From positions 4,588,001 to 4,652,000 of the forward strand of contig AP019416.1 of NCBI GenBank assembly GCA_004295565.1: a DNA stretch of 64,000 bases, given 5' to 3'. The position numbers and the translations under genes are program-made. The notes under the pieces are model-generated. The model had not been told where the DNA came from. It saw only the letters and a program-made list of their open reading frames with translations, and ran no database searches. Shown piece by piece: positions 40,055 through 50,835 of this stretch. The stretch comes from Vreelandella olivaria (GTDB lineage Bacteria > Pseudomonadota > Gammaproteobacteria > Pseudomonadales > Halomonadaceae). Every line of letters starts with the position of its first letter. Position 1 is the first letter of the stretch.

Positions 40055-41582
40055 TCACCTGTCTCTATTTTGCTTTGTGCTATCTAAGCTTCTTATTGCC
40101 ATTCGATTTCGCAAAGGGTGACTAAGTGCTTTTCTAATGAGAGGGCTAAGAAGAGAAATAGCAATAATCGATATTAGAACAATCGCAATTGAGCTTGAAA
40201 AAGGACTGAAACATCCCCTCTTCCAATTAGCATCGCTCTACGTAGACTAGACTCAGCAATAGGATAAGAATAACAGCGAGGACAGCAGGGGCGAGCGGAA
40301 TACTTAGACGCTCCATACACCAGCCAAGAATTCCAAAAATAAACATAAGCCATACATCGAAGATGCTGTTGTTGACTGCATAGATACCTATGGATGTCAG
40401 CGCGATAATGATTGGCGCCAAAATCAATGGCGACATATACATGACATTAATGAATACCCGTGCTCCTAAACGCCCTATAAAAAACAGCATAATCGACGTC
40501 ACTAGCATGGAGAGCATAAAACCATAAGTAATGGGCGCAGACTGAGTAAATAACTCTGGCCCTGGCTGTAGCCCATGGACAAGTAATCCACCCAGAATGA
40601 CAGCAGATACTGAGCTACCCGGTATTCCTAACGTAAGTGCAGGTATCAATGAGGAAGCATTATCGGCATTGTTAGCGCATTCAGCGGCTGCCACCTTCGG
40701 GCGCTCCCTTACCAAAGCGTGAACTATCTTTTGAAGCTCTCCTAGCTTCGTTCCATGAAAGCATGGCAGCGATATTGCCACCAGTTCCTGGAATAATGCC
40801 AATAATAACACCAATGATAGATGAACGGCACCAGGTGGGGATAAAGAAGCTCCAGTTAATTTTTTCTTTATTAGTATTGAGTTTTCCAGAGTCGATACTT
40901 TTACTTAACGACACTGCTTCCTGAGCAAGCGTAAGTGCCGGAGGAATAGCGTAAAGGCCTGTCAAAAGAACAAGGATGCTGATGCCATTAGTCAATTCTA
41001 AAACATCAAAAGTAAAACGCTCGTTGCCCGACATACTATCGATGCCCACCATTCCTACTAGTAAACCAAAACAAGCACTGATCAAACCTTTTACCGGCAC
41101 ATCACTCAGCAATACGGCGATAGCAACTAAACCAAAAACAGCTAACCAAAACAGTTCAATAGAATCGAACTTTAGTGCGAATGATGCCAAAGGAGGGCTG
41201 ATAAAAGCAAGCAAAGCGCACTTATCGAACCTCCTATGCAAGAAGACATAAGAGCGATCCTCATTGCCTTTAAGCCTTCACCCTTTGCGCCATAGGGTTA
41301 CCGTCAAAAACAGTGGCGATACCAGCGGGCGTGCCAGGTATTCGTAACAGAATGGCCGGTATCGCTCCCCATACATAGCACCATTAAAAATCCCCGCCAT
41401 CATGCCCAAAGCGACAAGTGGCTCCATAGTAAATGTCAAAGGAATAAGTACAGCAATGCCCATAGTGGCAGACAAGCCAGGTAAAGCACCAATAAAGACG
41501 CCAACTGTTGTTCCCACTACCATAGCGATAAGCACGGGGGAGAAAAAAGAAGAGGTAAAGCACTTAATATATGATCCCACAT
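40055..41582 (-). pseudogene. Second TctA-type large permease, heavily frameshifted
   Basis: Permease of a second TTT transporter. The likely start is ATG 41582 (MWDHILSALP) behind GAGGG. Recognisable segments in order are GVFIGALPGLSATMGIAVL, AIPAILLRIPGTPAGIATVF, GIIPGTGGNIAAMLSW, ECANNADNASSLIPALTLG and AESSLRRAMLIGRGDVSV, in changing frames. The last frame ends at TGA 40055. At least seven small indels are needed, more than in any other gene here. It could be a true pseudogene or a poorly sequenced AT-rich gene. It is preceded by tctB- and tctC-like genes that are intact. Confidence 0.75.
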
Positions 41583-41592
41583 GGTATGACCC

Positions 41593-42051
41593 TCAAAAGA
41601 ATTGATTAAAAAGCTCAGGTGGCAGAGGGCGTTCAAGCAACATTCTAAAAATCAGGTACACGAGCACACTAAAGACTGTGCCAGCTACCAATAGCGGCTT
41701 CCAGCGACGATATCCCAGAATGAAACCAACAAAAGGTATAAAGATAATAAAAGAAGTGATAAACCCTAAAATCGGAGCTAAAGCGATTAGAATCGCACTA
41801 CCAAAACTCAACGAAAGAAAACGTCTAGCACCTGATTTCTCTATATCTAAAACTTCTGACTGGTTGCGACGTAACTTTAAAAAAGCCTGGAATGCCCACA
41901 ATGCTAATAGCAGCGTCATAACGCTCAGCACAGCGGTGGGTAAATAAGCTGAAGTTCGTGGAAAGCCTGAGGCATGAAATACACCTAAAGCACTTAAACT
42001 TGCGGCTAGTGTTGCTACCACCAATTCAATGTTAGCCAGTCGGATCATCAC
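41593..42051 (-). CDS. Second TctB-type small permease
   Basis: A 152-residue four-helix membrane protein, intact, with the TctB layout. It begins MMIRLANIELVVATLAASLS; MTLLLALWAFQAFLKL precedes a charged loop (RRNQSEVLDIEKSGARR). Two more helices follow: SAILIALAPILGFITSFIIF and VFSVLVYLIF. The ending PPELFNQFF is also TctB-like. It lies between the tctC-like and tctA-like genes, 10 bp from the latter. Confidence 0.85.
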   Translation of the reverse strand: MMIRLANIELVVATLAASLSALGVFHASGFPRTSAYLPTAVLSVMTLLLALWAFQAFLKLRRNQSEVLDIEKSGARRFLSLSFGSAILIALAPILGFITSFIIFIPFVGFILGYRRWKPLLVAGTVFSVLVYLIFRMLLERPLPPELFNQFF

Positions 42052-42120
42052 TCACGCTCCAAAGTTTAGAGAGCAGCACCTAGAAATCACCAATGGTGCT
42101 GCTTTTGTCTTGAGGATTTA

Positions 42121-43083
42121 TTACTCCTGTCCCCAAGGAGATTCATCCCAGAGCGCTTGGAAGCGGGCTTGCTGTTTTTCTAACATATCTTGATATTCTT
42201 TTGGCCCGAGGTAAGAAAGAGGCAAAGACTGCTCATCAGCTGCTGTACGAAACTCTTGCTCCTCCAGGGCGGCCTGGGCGGCCTGCGAAATTTTCTCGAT
42301 AATTTCTTCGGGCACACCTGCGGGTGCTGCAAGACCACGCGCAGACCCCATAGTGAGGTCGTAACCAAGTTCTTTGAACGTTGGCACATCTGAAGCCTTC
42401 TCCCAACGCTCCTCTCCCCCTTGAACCAATTGTCTAACCTGGCCTGCTTTAGCAGCTGACGCAACTTCACTTACATTAATAATACCCAAGTCTATATGAC
42501 CGCCCATTAAAGCCTGCCGTACATCAGCAGCACCAGGGAAAGGGATGTGAGTCATCTCAATACCAGCTAGTTGCTCTAATGCCAGTGCGGTCAGATGATC
42601 ATCGCCACCAACACCGGAGGTTCCATAGTTAATTTCACCAGGATGAGCTTTAGCGTACTCAACTAAATCTTCGAAAGATTGAAAGGGGCTTTCAGGATGC
42701 ACGCTAATGCCAGCAGGATCATCGATCACGTTCGCAATTGGATAAAGATCCGAAAGCTCATAGCGAGTATCGCGTTCGATTGGGATCGTAAATACATTCG
42801 GGGTATTGATAAAACCAATGGTATAGCCATCCGGTTCAGCGTTTGCAAGCGCGGAGAAGCCTACTTCACCTCCGGCTCCTGGCCGATTGATAACGGTAAT
42901 GTCCCCATCTAGGTGTTTTTCCAAATAAGGGACAAGTGTCCTAGCGGCTACGTCCGTACCTCCGCCTGCTGAATAAGCAACAATCAATTCAATTGATCGC
43001 TCAGGATAGTCAGCTAAAACTGAAGCTGAGACCAACGAGGTGGTACCAAGAATGATAAGAGTGCGGCTGAAAGCAAGAGGCAT
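42121..43083 (-). CDS. Second TctC-type substrate-binding protein (Bug family)
   Basis: The periplasmic receptor of the second TTT system, 320 residues and intact. I chose ATG 43083 (MPLAFSRTLIILG), with TTGGAG six bases upstream. The signal peptide ends near SASVLADYP, then SIELIVAYSAGGGTDVAART. Ligand-site segments are VINRPGAGGEVGFSALA and YGTSGVGGDDHLTALALEQL. Bug proteins bind mostly dicarboxylates or small acids via main-chain contacts, so the ligand cannot be read here. Confidence 0.92.
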   Translation of the reverse strand: MPLAFSRTLIILGTTSLVSASVLADYPERSIELIVAYSAGGGTDVAARTLVPYLEKHLDGDITVINRPGAGGEVGFSALANAEPDGYTIGFINTPNVFTIPIERDTRYELSDLYPIANVIDDPAGISVHPESPFQSFEDLVEYAKAHPGEINYGTSGVGGDDHLTALALEQLAGIEMTHIPFPGAADVRQALMGGHIDLGIINVSEVASAAKAGQVRQLVQGGEERWEKASDVPTFKELGYDLTMGSARGLAAPAGVPEEIIEKISQAAQAALEEQEFRTAADEQSLPLSYLGPKEYQDMLEKQQARFQALWDESPWGQE

Positions 43084-43240
43084 AGCGGTCTCCAATTTGG
43101 ACTTCACTGAATTATTGTCTTTATTTAAGTACAATTACATCAAAGCACAGGTTTTTGACATCACAAGGAAAAAGGGGGACATCTAAAAAAATGATCCAAA
43201 AACACAATAAGTAACTGAAATAAATAGAAAAATAAAACAT

Positions 43241-43254
43241 TATACTTTTGTATA
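43241..43254. promoter_or_regulatory. TATAC-N4-GTATA operator candidate between divergent operons
   Basis: tatac-tttt-gtata is an inverted repeat of a form bound by FCD-type GntR regulators. It lies in the 450-bp space between the tctC-like gene and the D-2-hydroxyacid dehydrogenase. No gene is evident in that space. Confidence 0.4.
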
Positions 43255-43533
43255 GTGATATTTACATGCCCTCAAATGTGGACATCCATGTAAAATTGTA
43301 TCTATATTGTTCATCGAGACTGGGGGCTCGACAGGGCATGTAACGGCAAATACCGCTTTGTAGAAGCGAAATTACAACGCCAAACAACTTACAAGCCTTG
43401 CTTAAAGCAGAAGCAACACTCCTCAAAACGTATGACAGCATGATAAACGCATGATTTAACTGATGTTGGCGTTAGATTAAATAAACTCATCTTGATAGAT
43501 AAAAATTTTACTTAACAATTACAGGATTAAGAT

Positions 43534-44632
43534 ATGCCAGTATCTACCTATGTTTCAAACAGCCCTATGCCTTCAGAATCCGTCAAGTCAGTGTTTCGTC
43601 TTGATGTTTGGTATAACCCAATAATGGAGCAAATATTCAAGCACAGGACAGACTATAAGCTGACAACATTGGCTACGGATACTGATGATGCCAATGTCCA
43701 AAAAGTACTTGGCGAGGCTCATGCTTATCAGATTTCCTCTGCAAAGATGAGACGCCTTTACATTGGCGCGCCAATGCAGCGTTACTGGCTAAGACACCCA
43801 AGCTGCTTTGCGTCTCAACTTCAGGGGCAGGTTACGACACGGTGGATGTCGACGCGTGTACGCAGGCGGGTGTGCTTGTGTTGTGTCAATCAGGGGCGAA
43901 CGCTGTATCAGTAGCGGAACATACCATCGGGCTAATGATTTCTTTATCAAAGCGACTAAGTGAGTCAGACCGCCGATTACGCAACGATACTGGCTTCAGT
44001 CGTGAAAGCTTGATGGGCAAAGAGCTGTATGGAAAAACGCTTGGTCTGGTAGGGATAGGCCACATTGGGAGTCGTGTTGCGAGGCTTGCACAGGCGCTCG
44101 ACATGCGGGTACTGGCAGTTGATCCAGAGCTAGACGCTTTAACTGTAGCCAAAAGAGGCGCTGAAAAGGTGGCACTAGACGTGCTGTTGGCAGAGTCTGA
44201 TTTCGTCTCACTGCACTGTCCGCGTAACGAAAGTACAGAAAAAATGTTTGATGCTACAACATTTCAAGCGATGAAGCCCGGCTCAATCTTTGTGACTACA
44301 GCACGAGGCGGAATCCACTCGGAATCAGCCTTGCAAGAAGCATTAGAGGCAGGGCATTTAGCGGGTGCTGGTCTTGACGTTTGGGATGTAGAGCCTCCCC
44401 ACTAGACCATCCTCTACTGGCCATGCCCAATGTGGTAGCCACTTACCATACCGCAGGAGTAACCCATGAGGCCCGTAGAAACATAGCCTCGTGGGCCGCA
44501 GAACAGTTGATCGACACTCTCGATGGAAACATACCGGCGCGACTTGTTAACCCTGAAGCATGGGCAAAATACTCTCAACGCTACGAAAACATATTTGGTC
44601 ATAAATGCGCGGCATATAATGCTAACTTATAA
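43534..44632 (+). CDS. D-isomer-specific 2-hydroxyacid dehydrogenase (two frameshifts)
   Basis: An NAD(P)-dependent oxidoreductase interconverting a D-2-hydroxyacid and a 2-oxoacid. The start ATG 43534 follows AGGA. The nucleotide-binding motif is LGLVGIGHIGSRVARLAQAL with VDPE. Catalytic Arg lies in TTARGGIHSE, Glu in LDVWDVEPP and His in YHTAGVTHEARRN. A missing A at 43743-43745 restores the substrate region (LCVSTSGAGYDTVDVDAC). A missing C at 44397-44400 restores EPPPLDHPLLAMPN. Corrected length is about 366 residues. It is AT-rich and divergent from the second tct operon. Confidence 0.87.
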
Positions 44633-44820
44633 ATATTGATATGACTTTGATATATAAAGAAACATTCCTGAGTGAAGCCTGATGACACATCTCATTACTT
44701 ACATTTCAATAAATATAAAAATACCTCTGACTGTCACATCGCCAGTTAAAAAGCATTGGCGCCTTAAACGTCTAAAAGCAGCCAATGAGCCTAGCTTCAT
44801 TAAACAGGAATTTGAATGAA

Positions 44821-45488
44821 ATGACTTTTTACCTCAATTCATTGATGGCTCCACCTACAAGCACACTCTAGGGAAAATAGTCTGTGTCGGTAGAAATTAT
44901 GCTGAGCATGCCAGAGAGCTGCAAAATCCTGTGCCCAGCGAGCCCATTTTATTTATTAAACCTTCAACGTCAGCTACATCCATTGAAAAAAGTATCCAAG
45001 TACCTTGTTCACGTGGAGCGGTGCATTTTGAAACCGAGCTGGCCCTGCTAATCGGCAAGTCTCTCCAGAATGCTTCGCCTACACAAGCTGAACAAGCAAT
45101 TGTTGGTCTCGGTTTAGCGCTAGATCTTACTCTTCGAGAACTCCAGTCCAGCTTAAAAGAAAAGGGGCACCCTTGGGAAATCGCCAAGAGCTTTGACGGA
45201 GCATGCCCATTATCACCATTTATCAAACTGGAGCGTGTCCCGAACTGGGAAGACCTGAATTTTAGCTTGGAAATAGATGGCGTGCTTCGTCAACAAGGAA
45301 ACACCGCTGACATGCTATTTCCTGTGCCAAATTTGCTGGCAGAGATGAGTCGCCACTTCACACTGGAGCCCGGAGATATCGTTCTCACAGGCACTCCGGC
45401 TGGAGTTGGCGTACTCAAACTAGACTCCATATTGCGATTTCAACTGGGAGAAGAATTCATCATCACGTCTGAGGTTACAGCGAACTAA
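44821..45488 (+). CDS. Fumarylacetoacetate hydrolase family protein (FAHD/YcgM type, one frameshift)
   Basis: A metal-dependent hydrolase or decarboxylase acting on acylpyruvate- or oxaloacetate-like acids. The N-terminal family motif GKIVCVGRNYAEHARELQNP lies upstream of the first in-frame ATG. It joins ATG 44821 (MTFLPQFIDG) if the T5 run 44826-44830 is read as six. The metal-binding Glu residues lie in VHFETELALLIGK; next GLGLALDLTLRELQ, and the C-terminal GDIVLTGTPAGVGVL. Length is about 222 residues, like YcgM/FAHD1. It fits the same catabolic cluster as the neighbouring dehydrogenase. Confidence 0.86.
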
Positions 45489-45644
45489 GCGGTAGCGAAT
45501 ATCCGGAGGTTGCCCTAAAAGCCGCTACTCGCAGTCATCTTTTAGCTTTATCCAGCACGCTACCTGAATCTGCATCACAGAATTCGGGGAGCCTCATACA
45601 GACTCGTGCCTACTGTTCAGGCGCCACGACTGAAGCTAACCAAA

Positions 45645-48600
45645 ATGATTGCACTTTTGCCCCCTATCGATAATTTAGACACAGCTTACCTATACTTTTT
45701 GAGTCCTTAAAAGAATATGGCTTCGAAGGTGAAATCGCCCCAGACTATGCCGATCGCACGGTACTGGCGACGGATAACTCGATTTACCAGCGCCTGCCCC
45801 AGGCGGCGGTCTATCCCAAGCATGCCGAAGACCTGGAGCGCCTGACCCGACTGGTCGCGCAAACCACCCACCGGGGTATTGTGCTAACGCCCAGAGGCGG
45901 CGGTACCGGCACCAACGGTCAGTCTTTGACCGACGGCATTGTGGTGGACATCTCCCGCTATATGAACCGGATCCTTGAAATCGACGTTGAGAACCGCCGG
46001 GTGCGCGTTCAGGCCGGGGTGATCAAGGATCAGCTCAACGCTGCGCTGAAGCCCCACGGGCTGTTTTTTTGCCCCAGAGCTCTCCACTTCTAATCGCGCC
46101 ACCATTGGCGGCATGATTTCCACCGATGCCAGCGGCCAGGGCAGCTGTGAATACGGCAAAACCCGCGACCACGTGCTTGAACTCGATACCGTTCTGATCG
46201 GCGGCAAGCACCTGCACAGCCGTGCCCTGGCCCCGGACGAAGAACAGGCCGAGCGCCAGCAGGAAGGCATTCTGGGCCGCGTGCATACTACCGCTGCCGA
46301 GATTATCGACCAGCAGCGTGAGCTGATTGCGGCAAAATTTCCGCCGCTCAACCGCTGCTTGACCGGCTACGACCTGGCCCACCTGCGCGACGGCGAGGGG
46401 CAGCTCAACCTCAACAGCCTGCTGTGCGGCTCGGAAGGCTCGCTGGGTTTTCTAAACGAAGCGGTGCTCAATGTGCTGCCGATTCCCAAGCACTCCACCC
46501 TGGTCAACGTGCGCTATACAAGCTTTATGGACGCCCTGCGGGACGCCAAAACGTTGAAAGACGCCAGCGCCCGCCCCACCTCCATCGAAACGGTGGATGA
46601 CACGGTGCTTCAACTGGCCATGGAGGATTTTGTCTGGGACAGCGTGGCCGAGTTCTTCCCGGCGACCGCTAACACGGCGATTCGTGGCATTAACCTGATC
46701 GAGTTTAATGACGACGATGAGCGCGCCCTGGCCGCGCGGGTTAAAGCCTTTACCGACCACCTAAGCCAAGACGCTACCGTTGAACGCCTAGGCTTCACCC
46801 CTGGCCGAGGGGCGCGGGCAGATTCAAAAGTCTACGCCATGCGCAAACGCTCGGTGGGGTTGCTCGGCAATGTGCAGGGCGAGAAGCGCCCGATTCCCTT
46901 TGTGGAAGATACCGCCGTACCGCCTGAGCATCTGGCCGACTTTATTGCCGAGTTCCGCGCCGCGCTGGATGCTCGCGGGCTCTCCTACGGGATGTTTGGC
47001 CATGTGGATGCGGGGGTACTGCACGTACGCCCCGCCATCGATATGAAGGATCCCGAGCAGGAAAAACTGATTCGTGCGGTCTCCGATGAAGTCGCTGCGC
47101 TTACCCAAAAATACGGCGGCCTGCTGTGGGGCGAACACGGCAAAGGTGTGCGCTCGGAGTACGCCCCCCGGTTCTTTGGCGAGCTCTACCCCAGTCTACA
47201 GCGGGTCAAAGCCGCCTTTGATCCGTTTAACCAGCTTAACCCCGGCAAGATCGCCACGCCTTCCGAGAGCGGCGAGCTTATCGCCAAGGATAGCGACCCC
47301 GATCTGCTGACCATTGATGGCGTGCCCATGCGCGGCCAGCTTGACCGTACCATCGACGAGCGCGCCTGGCAGGCCTACGACGCCGCGGTTTACTGCAACG
47401 GCAACGGCGCCTGCTACAACTATGACCTTGATGACCCCATGTGCCCCTCCTGGAAGGCCACCCGGGATCGCCGCCACTCGCCCAAAGGGCGCGCCAGCTT
47501 GATCCGCGAATGGCTACGCCTACAGTCACAGGCAGGGATCGACGTCGTTGAAGAGTCACGCAAGAAGAAAGCCGAGGGCGGCTGGGGCTTTATTAAAAGC
47601 TTTCCACTGCGGGTGGCGAACACCCTAAGCCGCAAGCAGCACCACGACTACTCCCACGAGGTTTACGACGCCATGGCGGGCTGTTTGGCGTGCAAATCCT
47701 GCGCCGGACAGTGCCCCATCAAGGTCAACGTACCGCAGTTCCGTTCGCAGTTTTTGGAGGTCTACCACGGCCGCTACCTGCGCCCGATTCGCGACTACGT
47801 GATTGGCGGCACCGAGTTTATGCTGCCCACCCTGGCCAAGGCCGCACCGCTGTATAACGCGGTGATTGGCCAGCGCTGGGTAGAGCAACTGATGCGCCGC
47901 ACCTTGGGCATGAGCGATTCCCCGGCGCTTTCACAGGCCAGCGTTAAAAAGCAGCTCAACGCCTGGGGCGTCGCCGAAGCAACGCCGCTCTCGCTGGCGC
48001 TGTTAACCGAACAGCAGCGCGCCAACAGCGTGATACTTGTTCAGGACGCCTTCACCACTCACTTTGAAGCCAAGCTGGTGATGGACGTGGTGGAGCTACT
48101 ATCGCGTCTGAATCTACGCGTGTTCGTGATGCCCTTCTCCGCGAACGGCAAACCGCTCCAGGTGCAGGGCTTTCTGGGCGCCTTCGAGCGCACCGCCGCC
48201 AAACAGGCCGAGCGGCTACGCACCCTGGCACGCTTCGAGATTCCCCTGGTGGGCATCGACCCGGCAATGACGCTCACCTACCGCCAGGAGTATGTCAAAG
48301 CACTAGGCAATGAGGCGGTGCCGGAGGTGCTGATGCTGCAGGAGTGGCTGGCGACGCGCATCAATACACTGGCGCCCAGCCAACTCACACTAACCGACCC
48401 GGGTTTTAAGCTGCTCTCCCACTGCACCGAGAAGACCAACGCACCGGGCAGCCCCAAAGCGTGGCAGCAGGTATTTGCCGCCTTTGGGTTAGAGCTCGAA
48501 CTGATGGCCACCGGCTGCTGCGGTATGTCCGGCACCTACGGCCATGAAACCCGTAATACCGCGACGTCAAAAACGATCTATGCCCAGTCCTGGCAGCCCC

Positions 48601-48731
48601 AGGTAGAGGCAGAGGAAAACGCAGGCAAGCTACTGGCCACCGGCTACTCCTGCCGCAGCCAGGTGAAGCGCTACTCAGCGAAAGGGCTTCTTCATCCGCT
48701 GCAAGCCTTGCTGAACTCACTCAAACACTAA
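45645..48731 (+). CDS. ydiJ: FAD/Fe-S D-2-hydroxyacid dehydrogenase, YdiJ type (two frameshifts)
   Basis: A large flavoprotein oxidising D-2-hydroxyglutarate or D-lactate to the 2-oxoacid. It starts at ATG 45645. A T5 run (45696-45700, one missing) joins it to GFEGEIAPDYADRTVLATDN. The FAD motif is LTPRGGGTGTNGQSL. A T7 run (46064-46070, one extra) precedes the expected FAPELSTSNRATIGGM. Flavin-oxidase C-terminal motifs include GMFGHVDAGVLHVRP and LNPGKI. The Fe-S part has CLACKSCAGQCP, and the CCG domain ends with ATGCCGMSGTYGHE. Corrected length is about 1028 residues. Base composition is GC-rich, unlike both neighbours. Confidence 0.92.
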
Positions 48732-49003
48732 ACCTAGAACGATACAGGGGAGCCTGCAGTTTCGAAGGCTGGAATGGTTAGATTATTCCATAGTGAATCA
48801 CGGGTTGCCCAATATCACTTTATACACAGCACACCTCATTCACTCTAAACATGTCCAGCATCACTTCTGTAACGGCTTTCTCTGCTGAACACATTGCCAT
48901 CCGCTAAGCCGAAGACCTCGTTTAGAACGATCGAAACTGAGTTGTAATGATAAGCAAAAACGCGATACAGCATCGCAACAATCGAAAACCAGGAGATTGA
49001 ATC

Positions 49004-50238
49004 ATGTGTGCCGCAAATAGCAATCAAGAAAAGCCAACCAATCCTTCAACAAATAGCCACCGAGCCTGTCCTCGTCTAGCCTCTATTTTGAACTTACATG
49101 AGTTTGAAAAGGCTGCTCAACGACATTTACCCCACTCAATCTTTTCGTATATTGCCAATACATCAGAGGATGGGAGAACAGCACGCTCTAATGCCATGTC
49201 CTTCGAGAAACTTGAATTTATCCCCCGTGCGTTGGTGAATGTAACAAATGTTTCTCAGAAAACGTCCATATTAGGTACAACTTACGAAGCTCCCTTTGGT
49301 ATTGCACCAATGGGATTAGCTGCGCTATCAGCCTATCGTGGGGACTTGGTAATGGCGAGTGCAGCAGAACAGGCTGGCATTCCTATGATTATGAGCGGAT
49401 CATCCTTGATAAGGATGGAAACACTCGCTCAGCAATCGCCAGCCACATGGTTCCAGGCATATCTTCCAGCGGGTCGGGAAGCCATCAAAGCACTCGTCGA
49501 ACGCGTTCGCGAAGCAGGGTTTAATCATTTAGTGATTACGGTAGATGTGCCAGTGGCAACCAATCCCGATAACAACCGACGGGCCGGTTTTTCATCACCT
49601 CTTCGCCCCAGCATCAAGCTAGCATGGGATGGCCTAATTCATCCACGCTGGCTTCTCTCGACATTTTTCGAACTATTGCCAAACATGGGTTACCGCATTT
49701 TGAGAACAATTACGCGAGCCGTGGAGCTCCCATTTTTTCTGCCAGTGTCAATCGTGATATTTCAGACCGAGGAGGATTAGATTGGGGAGATCTTGCTTAC
49801 GTACGTGAGCTTTGGACGGGCAACCTCACACTCAAAGGGATTTTAAACGATGATGATGCAGTGCGTGCCTATCAAGTTGGTGTTGACGCTTTGATAGTGT
49901 CAAACCATGGCGCACGCCAATTAGATGGAGTTGTATCCCCTTTAACGGTGCTGCCGTCTATTGTGAATGCCGTAGGCGATATTCCCGTGATGATAGACAG
50001 TGGTTTTCGTCGCGGTACAGACGTTTTAAAAGCATTGGCGTTAGGCGCTAGCTTCGTTTTTATTGGAAGACCATTTGGGTATGCTGCTGCCGTGGCGGGT
50101 GAAGAAGGCGTCAAACATGCAGCCACTCTTTTGCGTAATGAAATAGCAAGGGATATGGCACTGCTGGGTATTACAGATCTAAAACAGCTGAACTCTAGTT
50201 TCATTTATAACCAGCTTGGCATTGAACAGTATAGATAA
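49004..50238 (+). CDS. FMN-dependent alpha-hydroxy-acid dehydrogenase/oxidase (LldD/GOX family, one frameshift)
   Basis: Oxidises an L-2-hydroxyacid such as lactate, glycolate or a related acid using FMN. The start ATG 49004 follows AGGAG. The family layout is seen as EKAAQRHLPHSIFSYIANTS, then EAPFGIAPMGLAALSAYRGD, SGSSLIRMETLAQ and VITVDVPVATNPDNNRR. The active-site signature is SNHGARQLDG with the catalytic His, and MIDSGFRRGTDVLKALALGA binds FMN phosphate. One T is missing at 49664-49668 (expected RTIAKHGLPHFENN). Length is about 412 residues. The substrate is probably not lactate alone, given the cluster. Confidence 0.87.
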
Positions 50239-50786
50239 GCTAGGCTCTTCATCACATCATATTAATTACCAAACTTGATTCCTTCGCAACTAATGATCTC
50301 AGAATTGATGTTATCGCTATTCATCACCTGCTAGGTCAGGGAAGGCACTTGCCATTTTTCTTTGGTGATAGCAGTTGGACGCTTTATCACCATAATATGC
50401 TCCATATGCGGCCACCTGCACGGCCTGAGCGCCCCCGAATTGAGCTGGAAATTGCCCTGGAACCCGATGCCCTGACCGGGAGACCCAGCGCCGTTTTAGC
50501 ACCAGCGCCAATGCGCATAACCAACCATTAATGTTGGAGCGCAGCTACACCAATCTCGGTCAGTTGGATCACCTCACCCTACGCGGCGCCAACAGCGCCG
50601 TCAGTGAGCAGCAGTTCAAAATGATTGCTTACCGTTACGACGCCGCCAGACCCTTGATTGGCAGACTACACAGCGACCTCGCTAACCGCTATCGCGTGGC
50701 TGCCGCTGGTAATCGGCTAGCTGCACCATCGCCTATGGCCACCACGGCTTTCTGGCAAGCGTCATCAATACTCTGAAGAAAAGACT
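50239..50786. other. Gene-poor region with possible decayed coding sequence
   Basis: Segments on the plus strand look protein-like in shifting frames (e.g. SYTNLGQLDHLTLRGANSAV around 50535-50595, IELEIALEPDALTGRPSAV around 50430-50490). GC content returns to core level. I cannot identify the ancestor. A degraded or mis-sequenced gene on the plus strand ending before the terminator is likely. Confidence 0.35.
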
Positions 50787-50816
50787 AAAACGGCCCCTAC
50801 AATGAGGGGCCGTTTT
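50787..50816. terminator. Bidirectional Rho-independent terminator next to serA
   Basis: aaaacggcccct pairs perfectly over 12 bp with aggggccgtttt around the loop acaatg. The A and T flanks serve both directions, including the end of serA 20 bases away. Confidence 0.9.
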
Positions 50817-50835
50817 GTACCGCTGATGCTAAGTG

